Assembly (NCBI RefSeq): GCF_003952165.1 | Contig: NZ_RXFT01000001.1 | Coordinates: 682,001 to 746,000, forward strand | DNA from: Variovorax guangxiensis | Lineage (GTDB): Bacteria; Pseudomonadota; Gammaproteobacteria; Burkholderiales; Burkholderiaceae_C | Length of the DNA: 64,000 bases | Direction: 5' to 3' | Shown: positions 9,226 through 17,670 of the stretch, one piece after another | Position numbering within the stretch: position 1 is the stretch's first letter | How the letters are laid out: the number at the start of each line of letters is the position of its first letter | Notes under the pieces: generated by a model | Seen by the model: only the letters and a program-made list of their open reading frames with translations | The model's database searches: none | Told to the model about the DNA's origin: nothing | Made by a program: the position numbers and the translations under genes

Positions 9226-9926
9226 CGAACGCCGCCGGGCACGTCGCGTTGCTCGACGAAAGGGGCCATGCGCTGGTGCCGGCGCTGCTGCCGGCCGAAC
9301 TCCTGGACGCCGCCGCGCGGTCGCTCGACGACCGGCTGGGGCAGGCGGCGGGCAGCCGCAACCTGCTGGTCCATCCGCTTTGCGGCGACATCGCGGTTCG
9401 CCTGAAAGCGCGGCTGTGCGGCATGGGCCTGCTCGATGCCCGGTCGGTAGCCGTGCAATGCACGCTCTTCGACAAGACGCCCGGCAGCAACTGGCTGGTC
9501 GCGCTGCACCAGGACATGTCGATCCCGGCCTCGGGCGCCGGTATGGCCGCCGTCATCAAGGAGGGCGAGCCCTACGTACAGCCTCCGATCGACGTCCTGC
9601 AGTCGCTGCTTGCCGTGCGGGTGCATCTGGACGACTGCGGCGCCGACGCAGGACCGCTGCGCGTCGTGCCGGGCAGCCACCGCGCCGGTCGGCTCGATGG
9701 CGAGGAAGCGCAGGCGCTGCGAGCCGCCCATGGAGAAACCGTCTGCACCGCAGCGCAAGGCGATGTCTTGCTGATGCGCCCCTTGCTGCTGCATGCCTCG
9801 TCGCGCGCGAAATCGCCGGCGCGTCGCCGCGTCCTTCATTTTCTTTTCGGACCTCCGGGCCTGCCGCACGGGCTGGCCTGGAACCACACGGTGGCCGGCG
9901 ATCCGCCGAGTCCACGGGAGACTTGA
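9222..9926 (+). CDS. Phytanoyl-CoA dioxygenase (PhyH) family protein
   Basis: A 234-residue predicted Fe(II)/2-oxoglutarate-dependent oxygenase. The iron ligands are visible as the HxD pair in ALHQDMSIP and a distal His in [10 protein letters not shown], whose Arg could bind 2-oxoglutarate. The segment [15 protein letters not shown] is characteristic of PhyH-like proteins. The chosen ATG overlaps the rlmH stop (ATGA). An in-frame start 36 bases upstream inside rlmH is less likely. It lies between rlmH and maf in a housekeeping operon. The substrate is unknown, and no clear link to its neighbours can be read from sequence. Confidence 0.82.
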   Translation: MTNAAGHVALLDERGHALVPALLPAELLDAAARSLDDRLGQAAGSRNLLVHPLCGDIAVRLKARLCGMGLLDARSVAVQCTLFDKTPGSNWLVALHQDMSIPASGAGMAAVIKEGEPYVQPPIDVLQSLLAVRVHLDDCGADAGPLRVVPGSHRAGRLDGEEAQALRAAHGETVCTAAQGDVLLMRPLLLHASSRAKSPARRRVLHFLFGPPGLPHGLAWNHTVAGDPPSPRET

Positions 9927-9929
9927 ACC

Positions 9930-10532
9930 TTGCCCGATTTCATCTACCTCGCCTCGCAGAGCCCGCGCCGCGCCCAGTTGCTCGGCCAGCTCGGAGTGCG
10001 CCACGAACTGCTGCTGGCCGATGCCGACGAGGATGCCGAATCGCTGGAAGCCGTGCTGCCCAACGAAGCCCCGGCCACCTACGTGCAGCGCGTCACCGGC
10101 CTGAAGCTCGACGCCGCCGTGGCCCGGATGCGCAGGCGCGGCCTGCCCGACGCGCCGGTGCTTTGCGCCGACACCACGGTCGCGCTCGGCCGCACCATCC
10201 TCGGCAAGCCGGAGGACGAAAAGGACGCCGCTCGCATGCTGCGGATGCTCTCGGGCACCACCCACCGCGTGCTGACCGCCGTGGCGCTGCATCACGGCAG
10301 AAAGAGCCATGCCGCGCTCAGCGTGTCGCGCGTGCGCTTCGCCGACATCACGAAGCCGCAGATCGCCCGCTACGCCGAAAGCGGCGAGCCGTTGGGCAAG
10401 GCCGGCGCGTACGCCATCCAGGGCGCGGCGGCGGCGTTCGTCGAGCACATCAGCGGGTCCTATTCGGGCATCATGGGCCTCCCCATGTTCGAGACCGCAC
10501 AACTCTTGCGGCAGGCGGGGATGCTCAAGTGA
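9930..10532 (+). CDS. maf: Maf family nucleoside triphosphate pyrophosphatase
   Basis: A 200-residue Maf/HAM1-type pyrophosphatase that hydrolyses non-canonical or excess nucleoside triphosphates to the monophosphate. It has the N-terminal [14 protein letters not shown] motif (the S-x-R-R phosphate-binding loop), the acidic [10 protein letters not shown], and [20 protein letters not shown] near the end. These features suggest the YhdE-like dTTP/UTP branch more than the YceF branch, though this is not certain. The start is TTG, three bases after the preceding stop. Confidence 0.93.
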   Translation: MPDFIYLASQSPRRAQLLGQLGVRHELLLADADEDAESLEAVLPNEAPATYVQRVTGLKLDAAVARMRRRGLPDAPVLCADTTVALGRTILGKPEDEKDAARMLRMLSGTTHRVLTAVALHHGRKSHAALSVSRVRFADITKPQIARYAESGEPLGKAGAYAIQGAAAAFVEHISGSYSGIMGLPMFETAQLLRQAGMLK

Positions 10533-10577
10533 ATACGCCATGACACTCAAGACCGCATTCTTTTTCAGGGCCGCCGC

Positions 10578-10660
10578 GGAACCGGCTTCGCCGGGCCGCT
10601 GGCGGCGCCCCCCTGCAGGGGGGTGGGCGAAGCGACACGAAGTGCGCGCAGCCTGGGGGG
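10578..10660 (+). repeat. Dispersed ~82-bp intergenic repeat, copy A
   Basis: First of four copies in this window of one intergenic element. It begins GGAACCGGCTTCGCCGGGCC and ends with GCGCGCAGCCTGGGGGG. It contains three hairpins in order: CCGGC/GCCGG, a CCCC-TGCA-GGGG stem and a CAC-gaa-GTG stem. This copy fills the gap between maf and rng. Its terminal run of six G lies just before the rng ATG and can serve as the Shine-Dalgarno region. Confidence 0.9.
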
Positions 10661-10667
10661 CGAACCT

Positions 10668-12197
10668 ATGAGTCAAGACATATTGATCAACTGGTCTCCG
10701 CAGGAGACCCGCGTGGCGCTGATCGAGCACGGTGCGGTGCAGGAACTGCACGTCGAGCGCACGCTGGAGCGCGGGCTGGTCGGCAACATCTACCTGGGCA
10801 AGGTGTCGCGCGTGCTGCCGGGCATGCAGTCGGCCTTCATCGACATCGGCCTGGAGCGCACTGCCTTCCTGCATGTCGCCGACATCGTCGCGCCGTTCAC
10901 GCCGGGTTCGCGCCCCAGCGCCCCGGCACCCGAGCGCGACCACCGCAACGGCGGACCGATGGTGCCCATCGAGAAGCAGGTGTTCGAAGGCCAGTCGCTG
11001 CTGGTGCAGGTCATCAAGGATCCCATCGGCACCAAGGGCGCCCGGCTTTCCACGCAGATCAGCATCGCCGGGCGGCTGCTGGTGTTCCTGCCGCAGGACA
11101 ACCACATCGGCGTGTCGCAGAAGATCCCGGCCGAGCAGCGCGAGTCGCTGCGCACCCGCATGCTGGCGCTCATCGAGGCGGCTGCCGCGGCCGACAGCGG
11201 CGGCGTGGTGCCGGCCAACACGGGCGGCTTCATCCTGCGCACCAACGGCGAAGACTCCAGCGACGCGGAGCTTGCCGAAGACATCGCTTACCTGCGCAAG
11301 ACCTGGTCGCGCATCCGCGAAGCCTCGATGCGCATGCCGCCGATGTCGCTGCTGCACCAGGACCTGAGCCTGCTTCAGCGCGTGCTGCGCGACATGACGG
11401 GCGAGGAGACGCAGACCATCCGCATCGACTCGCGCGAGCAGTTCGAGCTGCTTTTGAAGTTCGGTCTCGAATACATGCCCAAGGCAGCGGGCAAGCTGCA
11501 GCACTACAAGGGCGAGCGCCCGATCTTCGACCTGTACTCGGTCGACGAGGAAATCGCCAAGGCGCTGGGCCGGCGGGTCGACCTGAAGTCGGGCGGCTAT
11601 CTGGTGGTCGACCAGACCGAGGCCCTGACCACGGTGGACGTGAACACCGGCGGCTTCGTCGGCGCGCGCAACTTCGACGACACCATCTTCAAGACCAACC
11701 TCGAGGCTGCTCAGGCCATCGCGCGGCAGCTGCGGCTGCGCAACCTGGGCGGGATCATCATCGTCGACTTCATCGACATGGGCCGCGACGACCACCGCGA
11801 GCAGGTGCTGGCGGAGTTCCGCAAGCAGCTCGCGCGCGACCGCGTGAAGACCACGGCGGGCGGCTTCTCGCAGCTGGGGCTGGTGGAGATGACGCGCAAG
11901 CGCACGCGCGAATCGCTGGCGCACATGCTGTGCGAACCCTGCATCGCCTGCGGCGGGCAGGGCATCGTGAAGACCGCGCGCAGCGTGGCCTACGACGTGA
12001 TGCGTGAAATCTTGCGCGAGGCGCGTCAGTTCACGCCGCGCGAGTTCCGCATCGTCTCGTCGCCGCAGGTGATCGAGCTCTTCCTCGACGAGGAAAGCCA
12101 GCACCTGGCGGGCCTGAGCGACTTCATCGGCAAGCCGATCTCGCTGCAGGCCGAGCCGGCGATCGGGCAGGGGCAGTACGACATCGTGCTGCTCTGA
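10668..12197 (+). CDS. rng: Ribonuclease G
   Basis: A 509-residue endoribonuclease of the RNase E/G family that matures the 16S rRNA 5' end and takes part in mRNA decay. It has an N-terminal S1 domain, including LVGNIYLGKVSRVLPGMQ and FIDIGLERTAFLH. The catalytic DNase I-like region has DVNTGGFVGARN and IIIVDFIDM, and the zinc-link motif is CEPCIACGGQG. The size fits RNase G (about 490) and not RNase E, which has a long extra C-terminus. The chosen ATG gives MSQDILINWS. The in-frame upstream GTG lies inside the repeat and is unlikely. Confidence 0.96.
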   Translation: MSQDILINWSPQETRVALIEHGAVQELHVERTLERGLVGNIYLGKVSRVLPGMQSAFIDIGLERTAFLHVADIVAPFTPGSRPSAPAPERDHRNGGPMVPIEKQVFEGQSLLVQVIKDPIGTKGARLSTQISIAGRLLVFLPQDNHIGVSQKIPAEQRESLRTRMLALIEAAAAADSGGVVPANTGGFILRTNGEDSSDAELAEDIAYLRKTWSRIREASMRMPPMSLLHQDLSLLQRVLRDMTGEETQTIRIDSREQFELLLKFGLEYMPKAAGKLQHYKGERPIFDLYSVDEEIAKALGRRVDLKSGGYLVVDQTEALTTVDVNTGGFVGARNFDDTIFKTNLEAAQAIARQLRLRNLGGIIIVDFIDMGRDDHREQVLAEFRKQLARDRVKTTAGGFSQLGLVEMTRKRTRESLAHMLCEPCIACGGQGIVKTARSVAYDVMREILREARQFTPREFRIVSSPQVIELFLDEESQHLAGLSDFIGKPISLQAEPAIGQGQYDIVLL

Positions 12198-12231
12198 CCG
12201 GGCAGGATCAGAGCGTCGGATCCTGCCCCGG
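12198..12231. terminator. Hairpin at the rng/msbA convergent end
   Basis: Immediately after the rng stop, CCGGGCAGGATC is followed eight bases later by GGATCCTGCCCCGG, an inverted repeat with one bulge. The right arm lies within the last codons of the convergent msbA-like gene, so one stem serves both ends. There is no clear U-run, so it may slow polymerase or protect 3' ends and need not be a classic intrinsic terminator. Confidence 0.55.
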
Positions 12232-13992
12232 CGGTGCGCTTCGCACGGCCAGCGTCTGCAGCCGCGCATACAGCCCGTCGAGCGCCATGAGCTGTTCGTG
12301 GCTGCCTTGCTCGGCGATGCGGCCTTGCTCCATCACGATGATCCGGTCGGCGTGCTGGATGGTCGAAAGGCGGTGCGCCACGATCAGCGTGGTGCGGTTC
12401 TGCATCAGGCGCTGCAGGGCGTCCTGCACCAGGCGCTCGGATTCGGTGTCGAGGGCAGACGTCGCCTCGTCGAGCAGCAGCACGGGCGCATTCTTGTAGA
12501 GGGCGCGGGCGATAGCCAGGCGCTGGCGCTGGCCTCCGGAGAGCTGCGTGGCGTTATGGCCCAGCACGGTGTCGATGCCCTGGGGCAGGTTCTCGACGTG
12601 CGAGCTCAGGTTGGCCGCTGCTATGCATTGCTGCACGCGCTCGCGGTCGATCTCGGCGCCAAGCGCCACGTTGGCTGCCAGCGTGTCGTTGAGCATCACC
12701 ACGTCCTGGCTCACCATCGCGAACTGGGCGCGCAGGCTCTTGAGCTGCCATTCGCTGGTGTCGTGGCCATCGAGCAGCACCTGGCCGCCGCTGGGCTGCA
12801 CGAAGCGCGGCAGCAGGTTGACCAGCGTGGTCTTGCCCGAACCCGAGGGGCCCACGAAGGCCACCACCTGGCCGGGCTCGATGGTCAGGCTCACGCCGTC
12901 GAGCGCGCGCTGCTCGTCGTCGCCGCGGTAGCTGACCCGCACGTCGCGCAGCTCGATGCGGCCCTGGGCATGTTCGAGGCTGAAGCTGCCTTGCGACTCT
13001 GGCGCCACTTCGTCGATGAGGATCAGCCCGCGCTCCAGAGCAGCGAGGCCGCGCGTGATCGGGCCGGCCACTTCGGCAAGGCGGCGGATCGGCGCGATCA
13101 GCATCAGCATGGCCGTGATGTAGGCCACGAAGCCGCCCACGGTGAATCCCTGCTTGCCGCTTTGCCACAGCGCGATCATCACCACCACCGAGAGCGCGAG
13201 CGAGGCCATCATCTGCGTGAGCGGCGTGGTGGCCGCCTGGGCGATGGTCGACTTCACGGCCAGCCGGTTCAGGCGCTGGCTGAGCTGCTCGAAGCGGCGG
13301 CCCTGTGCGCCTTCGGCGCCGTGCAGCCGCACCACGCGGTGGGCGAGCACGTTTTCCTCGACCACGTAGGCCAGCTCGTCGGTGGCCTGCTGGCCCTGCT
13401 GCGTCAGGCGGTAGAGCCGCTTGGAAAACACCTTCATGATCCAGGAGATGCTGGGCACCAGGAAGGCGACGATGAGCGTGAGCTTCCAGTTCAGGTAGAC
13501 CAGATAGCCCAGCAGCGCAATCAGCGTGAAACCGTCGCGCGTGAGCCCGAGCAGCGCCTGCACCAGCAGCATCGCACCGGTCTGCACTTCATAGACGACC
13601 GTGTTCGAAAGCGCGCTGGCCGACTGACGGGCGAAAAGCGCGAGCTCGGCGCCGAGCAGCCGCTCGAACAGCACCCGCCGCAGCTTCTGCATGCCCTCGT
13701 TGGCGATGCGCGAGAGCGCGTACTGCGAAATGAACTGAGCGATGCCGCGCACCGCGAACAGCAGCAGCACGGCGGCGGGCACGAACCACAGGGGCATCTG
13801 GCCGCGCGTGAAGCCGCGGTCGAGCAGCGGCTTGAGCAGGGCGGCCATCAGCGGTTCGGTGACGGCGGCGAGCAGTGCCCCGATCAGTCCGAGGGCCCAC
13901 CATTGACGGGAGCCGCCAAACCAGGTCATGAGTCGCGCCAGGCGGCGCATCAGGGGAGGGCGCGCGTTCTCGGCGCCGGGGGATGCTTGCAT
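12208..13992 (-). CDS. msbA: MsbA-like lipid A/multidrug ABC exporter (fused TM-ATPase)
   Basis: A 594-residue half-transporter with an N-terminal six-helix domain and a C-terminal ATPase. The ATPase has Walker A FVGPSGSGKTTL, Q-loop SQDVVMLNDT, signature LSGGQRQRLAIARAL, Walker B VLLLDEATSALD and H-loop IVAHRLSTI. Length and layout match MsbA, the inner-membrane flippase for the lipid A core. MsbA-like drug exporters look alike, so the specific role is moderately certain. I chose the start MQASPGAENARPP. A longer in-frame extension would run into the tolB promoter region. It is divergent from tolB and convergent with rng. Confidence 0.85.
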   Translation of the reverse strand: MQASPGAENARPPLMRRLARLMTWFGGSRQWWALGLIGALLAAVTEPLMAALLKPLLDRGFTRGQMPLWFVPAAVLLLFAVRGIAQFISQYALSRIANEGMQKLRRVLFERLLGAELALFARQSASALSNTVVYEVQTGAMLLVQALLGLTRDGFTLIALLGYLVYLNWKLTLIVAFLVPSISWIMKVFSKRLYRLTQQGQQATDELAYVVEENVLAHRVVRLHGAEGAQGRRFEQLSQRLNRLAVKSTIAQAATTPLTQMMASLALSVVVMIALWQSGKQGFTVGGFVAYITAMLMLIAPIRRLAEVAGPITRGLAALERGLILIDEVAPESQGSFSLEHAQGRIELRDVRVSYRGDDEQRALDGVSLTIEPGQVVAFVGPSGSGKTTLVNLLPRFVQPSGGQVLLDGHDTSEWQLKSLRAQFAMVSQDVVMLNDTLAANVALGAEIDRERVQQCIAAANLSSHVENLPQGIDTVLGHNATQLSGGQRQRLAIARALYKNAPVLLLDEATSALDTESERLVQDALQRLMQNRTTLIVAHRLSTIQHADRIIVMEQGRIAEQGSHEQLMALDGLYARLQTLAVRSAPPGQDPTL

Positions 13993-14157
13993 GGCGGCGG
14001 ATTTTACGGGGCGGGCCTTTGCAGGCCCGGTGCTGCCCCGTCTGTAGGACCGGATCGACGGATAAACGTTTTGTGACGGCAGGCCCCGGCCAGTGTGTAA
14101 CATGTCGGCCGTTGAAGCCGGGGAGAACTTTTTCACCCCGAAACCTCTCCGAACCGC

Positions 14158-15474
14158 ATGAACAAGCCGTTGCCAGCCCAAATTCCAACTCCTTCTTCAT
14201 CGCTATTTGCACGCCGCACCGTCATCGCGGCTCTCGCTGCCACCCCCATGATTCCCGCTCTGGCCCAGTTCCGGGTCGAGGTTTCCGGTGTGGGGCTCAC
14301 GCAGCTGCCGATCGCGCTCGTTCCATTCAAGGGGCAGGAATCCTCCCCGCAGAAGATCTCCGACATCGTCCAGGCCGACCTGGAACGCAGCGGCCAGTTC
14401 CGCGGCGTCGATGCCTCGGGGCAGGCCCTCGACGAGGCATCGCGCCCCGATCTTTCGCTGTGGCGCCAGCGCACCGCTGATTCGCTCGTGGCGGGCAGCG
14501 TCACCCGTCTGGCCGACGGCCGCTTCGACGTGCGCTTCCGCCTGTGGGACGTGGTGAAGGGTCAGGACCTCGGCGGCCAGAGCTACACCGTTCCCCAGGG
14601 CGACCTGCGGCTGGCATCGCATCGCATCGCCGACTACGTTTACGAGAAGCTGACCGGCGAAAAGGGCATCTTCTCGACCCGCATCGCCTACGTCACCAAG
14701 GGCGGCAGCCGCTACTCGCTGTGGGTGGCCGACGCCGACGGCGAGAACGCGCAGGCCGCGCTCGCCAGCCCCGAGCCGATCATCTCGCCGTGCTGGTCGT
14801 CCAATGGCCAGCAGCTCGCGTACGTGTCCTTCGAGTCGCGCAAGCCCGTCGTGTACGTGCACAACGTGGCCACCGGCCAGCGCCGCCTGCTTGCCAACTT
14901 CAAGGGCTCCAACAGCGCCCCGGCCTGGGCACCCGACGGCAACTCGCTGGCCGTCACGCTCAGCCGCGACGGCGGTTCGCAGCTTTTCTCCATTCCCGCC
15001 AGCGGCGGCGAACCGCGCCGCCTGACCCAGAGCTCCAGCATCGACACCGAGCCGGTGTACTCGGCCGACGGCAGCACGATCTATTTCGTGAGCGACCGCG
15101 GCGGCGCTCCCCAGATCTACAAGATGAGCGCCGGCGGCGGCAGCCCCACGCGGGTGACCTTCAGCGGCACCTACAACATCTCTCCATCTGTCAGCGGCGA
15201 TGGCCGGTGGTTGGCCTACATCTCGCGAGTGGGCGGCGCCTTCAAACTCCATGTGATGGAGTTGGCAACCGGCAACGTCAGCGCGATCACCGACACCTCC
15301 GCGGACGAAAGTCCGAGTTTTGCTCCGAACAGCAAGCTGATCGTCTACGCCACCCAGCTCCAGGGCCGCGAAGCCCTGATGACGACCACGCTCGATGGAA
15401 AAATAAAGGCACGACTGGCGGGACAGGCGGGAGACATCAGGGAACCGGACTGGGGTCCGTTCCAAAAGCAATGA
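14158..15474 (+). CDS. tolB: Tol-Pal system periplasmic protein TolB
   Basis: A 438-residue periplasmic protein that binds Pal and helps outer-membrane constriction. The N-terminal signal contains a twin arginine (SLFARRTVIAALAATPMIPA) before the ALAQ cleavage region, so Tat export is possible. The body has the TolB N-domain and then five beta-propeller repeats, seen as WSSNGQQLAYVS, WAPDGNSLAVTLS, YSADGSTIYFVSD, SGDGRWLAYIS and APNSKLIVYAT. It is the first gene of tolB-pal-cpoB. tolQ, tolR and tolA are not upstream: the neighbour there is the divergent msbA-like gene. Confidence 0.96.
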   Translation: MNKPLPAQIPTPSSSLFARRTVIAALAATPMIPALAQFRVEVSGVGLTQLPIALVPFKGQESSPQKISDIVQADLERSGQFRGVDASGQALDEASRPDLSLWRQRTADSLVAGSVTRLADGRFDVRFRLWDVVKGQDLGGQSYTVPQGDLRLASHRIADYVYEKLTGEKGIFSTRIAYVTKGGSRYSLWVADADGENAQAALASPEPIISPCWSSNGQQLAYVSFESRKPVVYVHNVATGQRRLLANFKGSNSAPAWAPDGNSLAVTLSRDGGSQLFSIPASGGEPRRLTQSSSIDTEPVYSADGSTIYFVSDRGGAPQIYKMSAGGGSPTRVTFSGTYNISPSVSGDGRWLAYISRVGGAFKLHVMELATGNVSAITDTSADESPSFAPNSKLIVYATQLQGREALMTTTLDGKIKARLAGQAGDIREPDWGPFQKQ

Positions 15475-15502
15475 CCAAGGTTTATTTGAGGAGTTTGAAA
15501 AA

Positions 15503-16018
15503 ATGTTGAAACGTACGCTCTATTCGCTGGCCATCGTGGCTCTCATCGCCGGTTGCTCGTCGGGCACCAAGCTCAACGAAACGCCGGTGACCGACCGCTC
15601 GGGCACGGCTGGCGGCCAGCAGGGCGCCAGCACCGTGGCACCTGTCACCATCGACCCGACCGCGGGCACCGCGCAAGGTCCGGTGGGCGTCGAGCGCATC
15701 GTCTATTTCGACTACGACAGCTACACGGTCAAGCCCGAGTTCCAGTCGCTGATCGACGGCCATGCCCGCTTCCTCAAGGCCAACCCGCAGCGCCGCATCT
15801 CGATCGAAGGCCACACCGACGAGCGCGGCGGCCGCGAGTACAACCTGGCCCTCGGCCAGAAGCGTTCCGAAGCCGTGCGCCGCGCACTGACCCTGCTGGG
15901 CGTGAACGACAACCAGATCGAAGCCGTGAGCTTCGGCAAGGAAAAGCCGGCTGTGACCGGCTCGGGTGAGGAAGTCTGGGCGCAGAACCGCCGCGCCGAA
16001 ATCCGCTACACCCGGTGA
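15503..16018 (+). CDS. pal: Peptidoglycan-associated lipoprotein Pal
   Basis: A 171-residue outer-membrane lipoprotein with lipobox LIAGC (Cys18), a short flexible linker and a C-terminal OmpA-like peptidoglycan-binding domain. The domain shows YFDYDSYTVKPEF, ISIEGHTDERGGREYNLALG and RRAEIRYTR. The TDERG and NxxLGxxR residues contact diaminopimelate. It follows tolB by 28 bases with a good ribosome binding site (TTGAGGAG). Its last codons overlap the next gene. Confidence 0.97.
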   Translation: MLKRTLYSLAIVALIAGCSSGTKLNETPVTDRSGTAGGQQGASTVAPVTIDPTAGTAQGPVGVERIVYFDYDSYTVKPEFQSLIDGHARFLKANPQRRISIEGHTDERGGREYNLALGQKRSEAVRRALTLLGVNDNQIEAVSFGKEKPAVTGSGEEVWAQNRRAEIRYTR

Positions 16019-16767
16019 TGCCACGCGCCCTACTGCGAGGCGCGGCGCTGGCCGCCGCCTTGCTCTGCGTCTCGGCGGCCTCGCAGGCCGCGCTGTTCGA
16101 GGATGACGAGGCTCGCCGCGCCATCCTCGACCTGCGCCAGCGCGTCGAGGCCATGCGCCAGCAGACCGACCAGCGGCTCACCGACGAGAACGGCCAGTTG
16201 CGTCGCAGCCTGCTCGACCTGCAGAACCAGATCGAGCAGATGCGCGGCGACCTGGCCCGCATGACCGGCCAGAACGAGCAGCTCACGCGCACGCTGAGCG
16301 AAATGCAGTCGCGCCAGACCACCATCGACGACAAGCTCAAGCAGAGCGAGCCCTCTAAGGTGTCGGTGGACGGCCGCGAATTCACCGCCGATCCCAAGGA
16401 GAAGGCCGACTTCGAGGCTGCCCTCGGCGTCTTCCGCTCAGGCCAGTTCGCGCAGGCGCAGACCGCGTTCGCCGAATTCGTCAAGCGCTACCCTCAGAGC
16501 GGCTACAACGCCTCGGCGCTGTTCTGGCTGGGCAATGCGCAGTACGCCACGCGCAACTACAACGAGGCCATCGCGAACTTCCGCTCCATGCTCTCGCTCG
16601 CGCCCGACCATGCCAAAGCTCCCGAGGCCGTGCTGTCGATCGCGAACTGCCAGATCGAGCTGAAGGACACGCGCGCCGCGCGCCGTACGCTGGAAGACCT
16701 GACCAAGGCCTATCCGCAATCCGAAGCCGCGCAGGCCGGCCGCGAGCGTCTCTCGCGCCTGCGCTGA
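16018..16767 (+). CDS. cpoB: Cell division coordinator CpoB (YbgF)
   Basis: A 249-residue periplasmic protein. A signal peptide ends near SAASQA, a coiled coil follows (RRAILDLRQRVEAMRQQ and onward, giving trimers in the family), and the C-terminus has TPR repeats. The TPR region includes FRSGQFAQAQTAFAEFVKRY and ALFWLGNAQYATRNYNEAIA. CpoB links Tol-Pal to PBP1B activity during constriction. I chose the ATG overlapping the pal stop by one base. The preceding GTG would add one residue. Confidence 0.95.
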   Translation: MPRALLRGAALAAALLCVSAASQAALFEDDEARRAILDLRQRVEAMRQQTDQRLTDENGQLRRSLLDLQNQIEQMRGDLARMTGQNEQLTRTLSEMQSRQTTIDDKLKQSEPSKVSVDGREFTADPKEKADFEAALGVFRSGQFAQAQTAFAEFVKRYPQSGYNASALFWLGNAQYATRNYNEAIANFRSMLSLAPDHAKAPEAVLSIANCQIELKDTRAARRTLEDLTKAYPQSEAAQAGRERLSRLR

Positions 16768-16786
16768 TGCGGGCGGAGCATTCCGC

Positions 16787-17638
16787 TTGAGCGCGATCAT
16801 CGCTACCGCATCTCTCACTCCTCCCACAGCCGCCGCGGACGTCGTCACAGACACCGCGGCGCCTGACTTTGCGCGCCGCTTCGGCGGGCTCGAGCGGCTC
16901 TACGGCGTGTCCGGCGCAGCGCGCATCCGCGATGCGCACGTGCTGGTCGTCGGCATCGGCGGCGTGGGCTCGTGGGCGGTCGAGGCCCTGGCGCGCAGCG
17001 GAGTGGGGCACCTGACCATGATCGACCTCGACCACGTGTCGGAGTCGAACATCAACCGCCAGATCCATGCCCTCGACGCGACCGTCGGGCAGGCCAAGGT
17101 CGAGGCGATGCGCGAGCGCATCGCCCAGATCAACCCCGAGTGCAAGGTGCAGGCCATCGACGATTTCGTCGAGCCCGGCAACTGGCTTTCGCTGCTCGAG
17201 GCCGCGCAGGCTGCGAACGGGCCGGCAACGGCCGTCATCGACGCCTGCGACCAGGTGAAGGCCAAGGTGGCGATGGCGGCCTGGGCGCGTGCTTCGCGCG
17301 CCGCCTTCGTCACCGTGGGCGCGGCGGGCGGCAAGCGGCAGGCGCACAAGGTGGACATCGAAGACCTGTCGCTCGTCACGCACGACCCGCTGCTGGCCCA
17401 ACTGCGCCAGCGCCTGCGCAAGGAGCATGGCGCCCCGCGCGAGGGCCGCAAGATCGGCATCGCCTGCGTCTTCAGCCGCGAAAGCGTGGCTCCGCCGGAC
17501 GCCTCGTGCGCCATCGAAAGCGGCGACGGCACGCTCAACTGCCATGGCTACGGATCGGTGGTCAGCGTGACCGCGACTTTCGGCCAATGTGCGGCAGGTT
17601 GGGTCTTGGACAAAATAGCGTCCAAGCTCACGCTATAA
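16787..17638 (+). CDS. tcdA: tRNA threonylcarbamoyladenosine dehydratase TcdA (CsdL)
   Basis: A 283-residue E1/ThiF-like ATP-dependent enzyme that cyclises t6A37 of ANN-decoding tRNAs to the hydantoin form ct6A. The Rossmann motif is VLVVGIGGVGSWAVEALARS, followed by IDLDHVSESNINRQIHAL and the C-terminal LNCHGYGSVVSVTATFG, all typical of TcdA. The start is TTG. Its stop codon lies within a TATAAT hexamer that is a candidate -10 box for the tRNA-Lys just downstream. tRNA-Lys(UUU) is itself a t6A/ct6A-type substrate. Confidence 0.94.
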   Translation: MSAIIATASLTPPTAAADVVTDTAAPDFARRFGGLERLYGVSGAARIRDAHVLVVGIGGVGSWAVEALARSGVGHLTMIDLDHVSESNINRQIHALDATVGQAKVEAMRERIAQINPECKVQAIDDFVEPGNWLSLLEAAQAANGPATAVIDACDQVKAKVAMAAWARASRAAFVTVGAAGGKRQAHKVDIEDLSLVTHDPLLAQLRQRLRKEHGAPREGRKIGIACVFSRESVAPPDASCAIESGDGTLNCHGYGSVVSVTATFGQCAAGWVLDKIASKLTL

Positions 17639-17639
17639 T
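17634..17639 (+). promoter_or_regulatory. Candidate -10 box for tRNA-Lys
   Basis: A perfect TATAAT hexamer overlaps the tcdA stop codon, 48 bases before the mature tRNA-Lys 5' end. A TTGGAC lies 22 bases further upstream. That is wider than optimal spacing, and no better -35 was seen. The location fits a promoter for the tRNA. Confidence 0.45.
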
Positions 17640-17646
17640 CTTTGGC

Positions 17647-17670
17647 TTTGCTGGATGTCACTCCAGCAAA
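17647..17670 (+). other. Stem-loop in the tRNA-Lys leader
   Basis: TTTGCTGGA, six bases, then TCCAGCAAA form a perfect 9-bp stem, followed by more A. It lies just after tcdA and just before the tRNA. It may be a weak terminator for tcdA or a leader structure of the tRNA precursor. Confidence 0.55.

Noticed and set aside
9210..12269. Minus-strand open frame of about 1019 residues opposite maf and rng
   Set aside because: It is a mirror of well-supported plus-strand genes in high-GC DNA. Its translation is His/Arg/Ala-rich low complexity with no recognisable domain.
14071..14103. tolB promoter with TTGTGA and TGTAAC boxes
   Set aside because: The spacing is 19 bases and both boxes are imperfect; too weak to list as a feature.
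13993..14181. N-terminal extension of the MsbA-like protein
   Set aside because: It would overlap the tolB start and has no domain similarity. The ATG at MQASPGAENA gives the normal family length.
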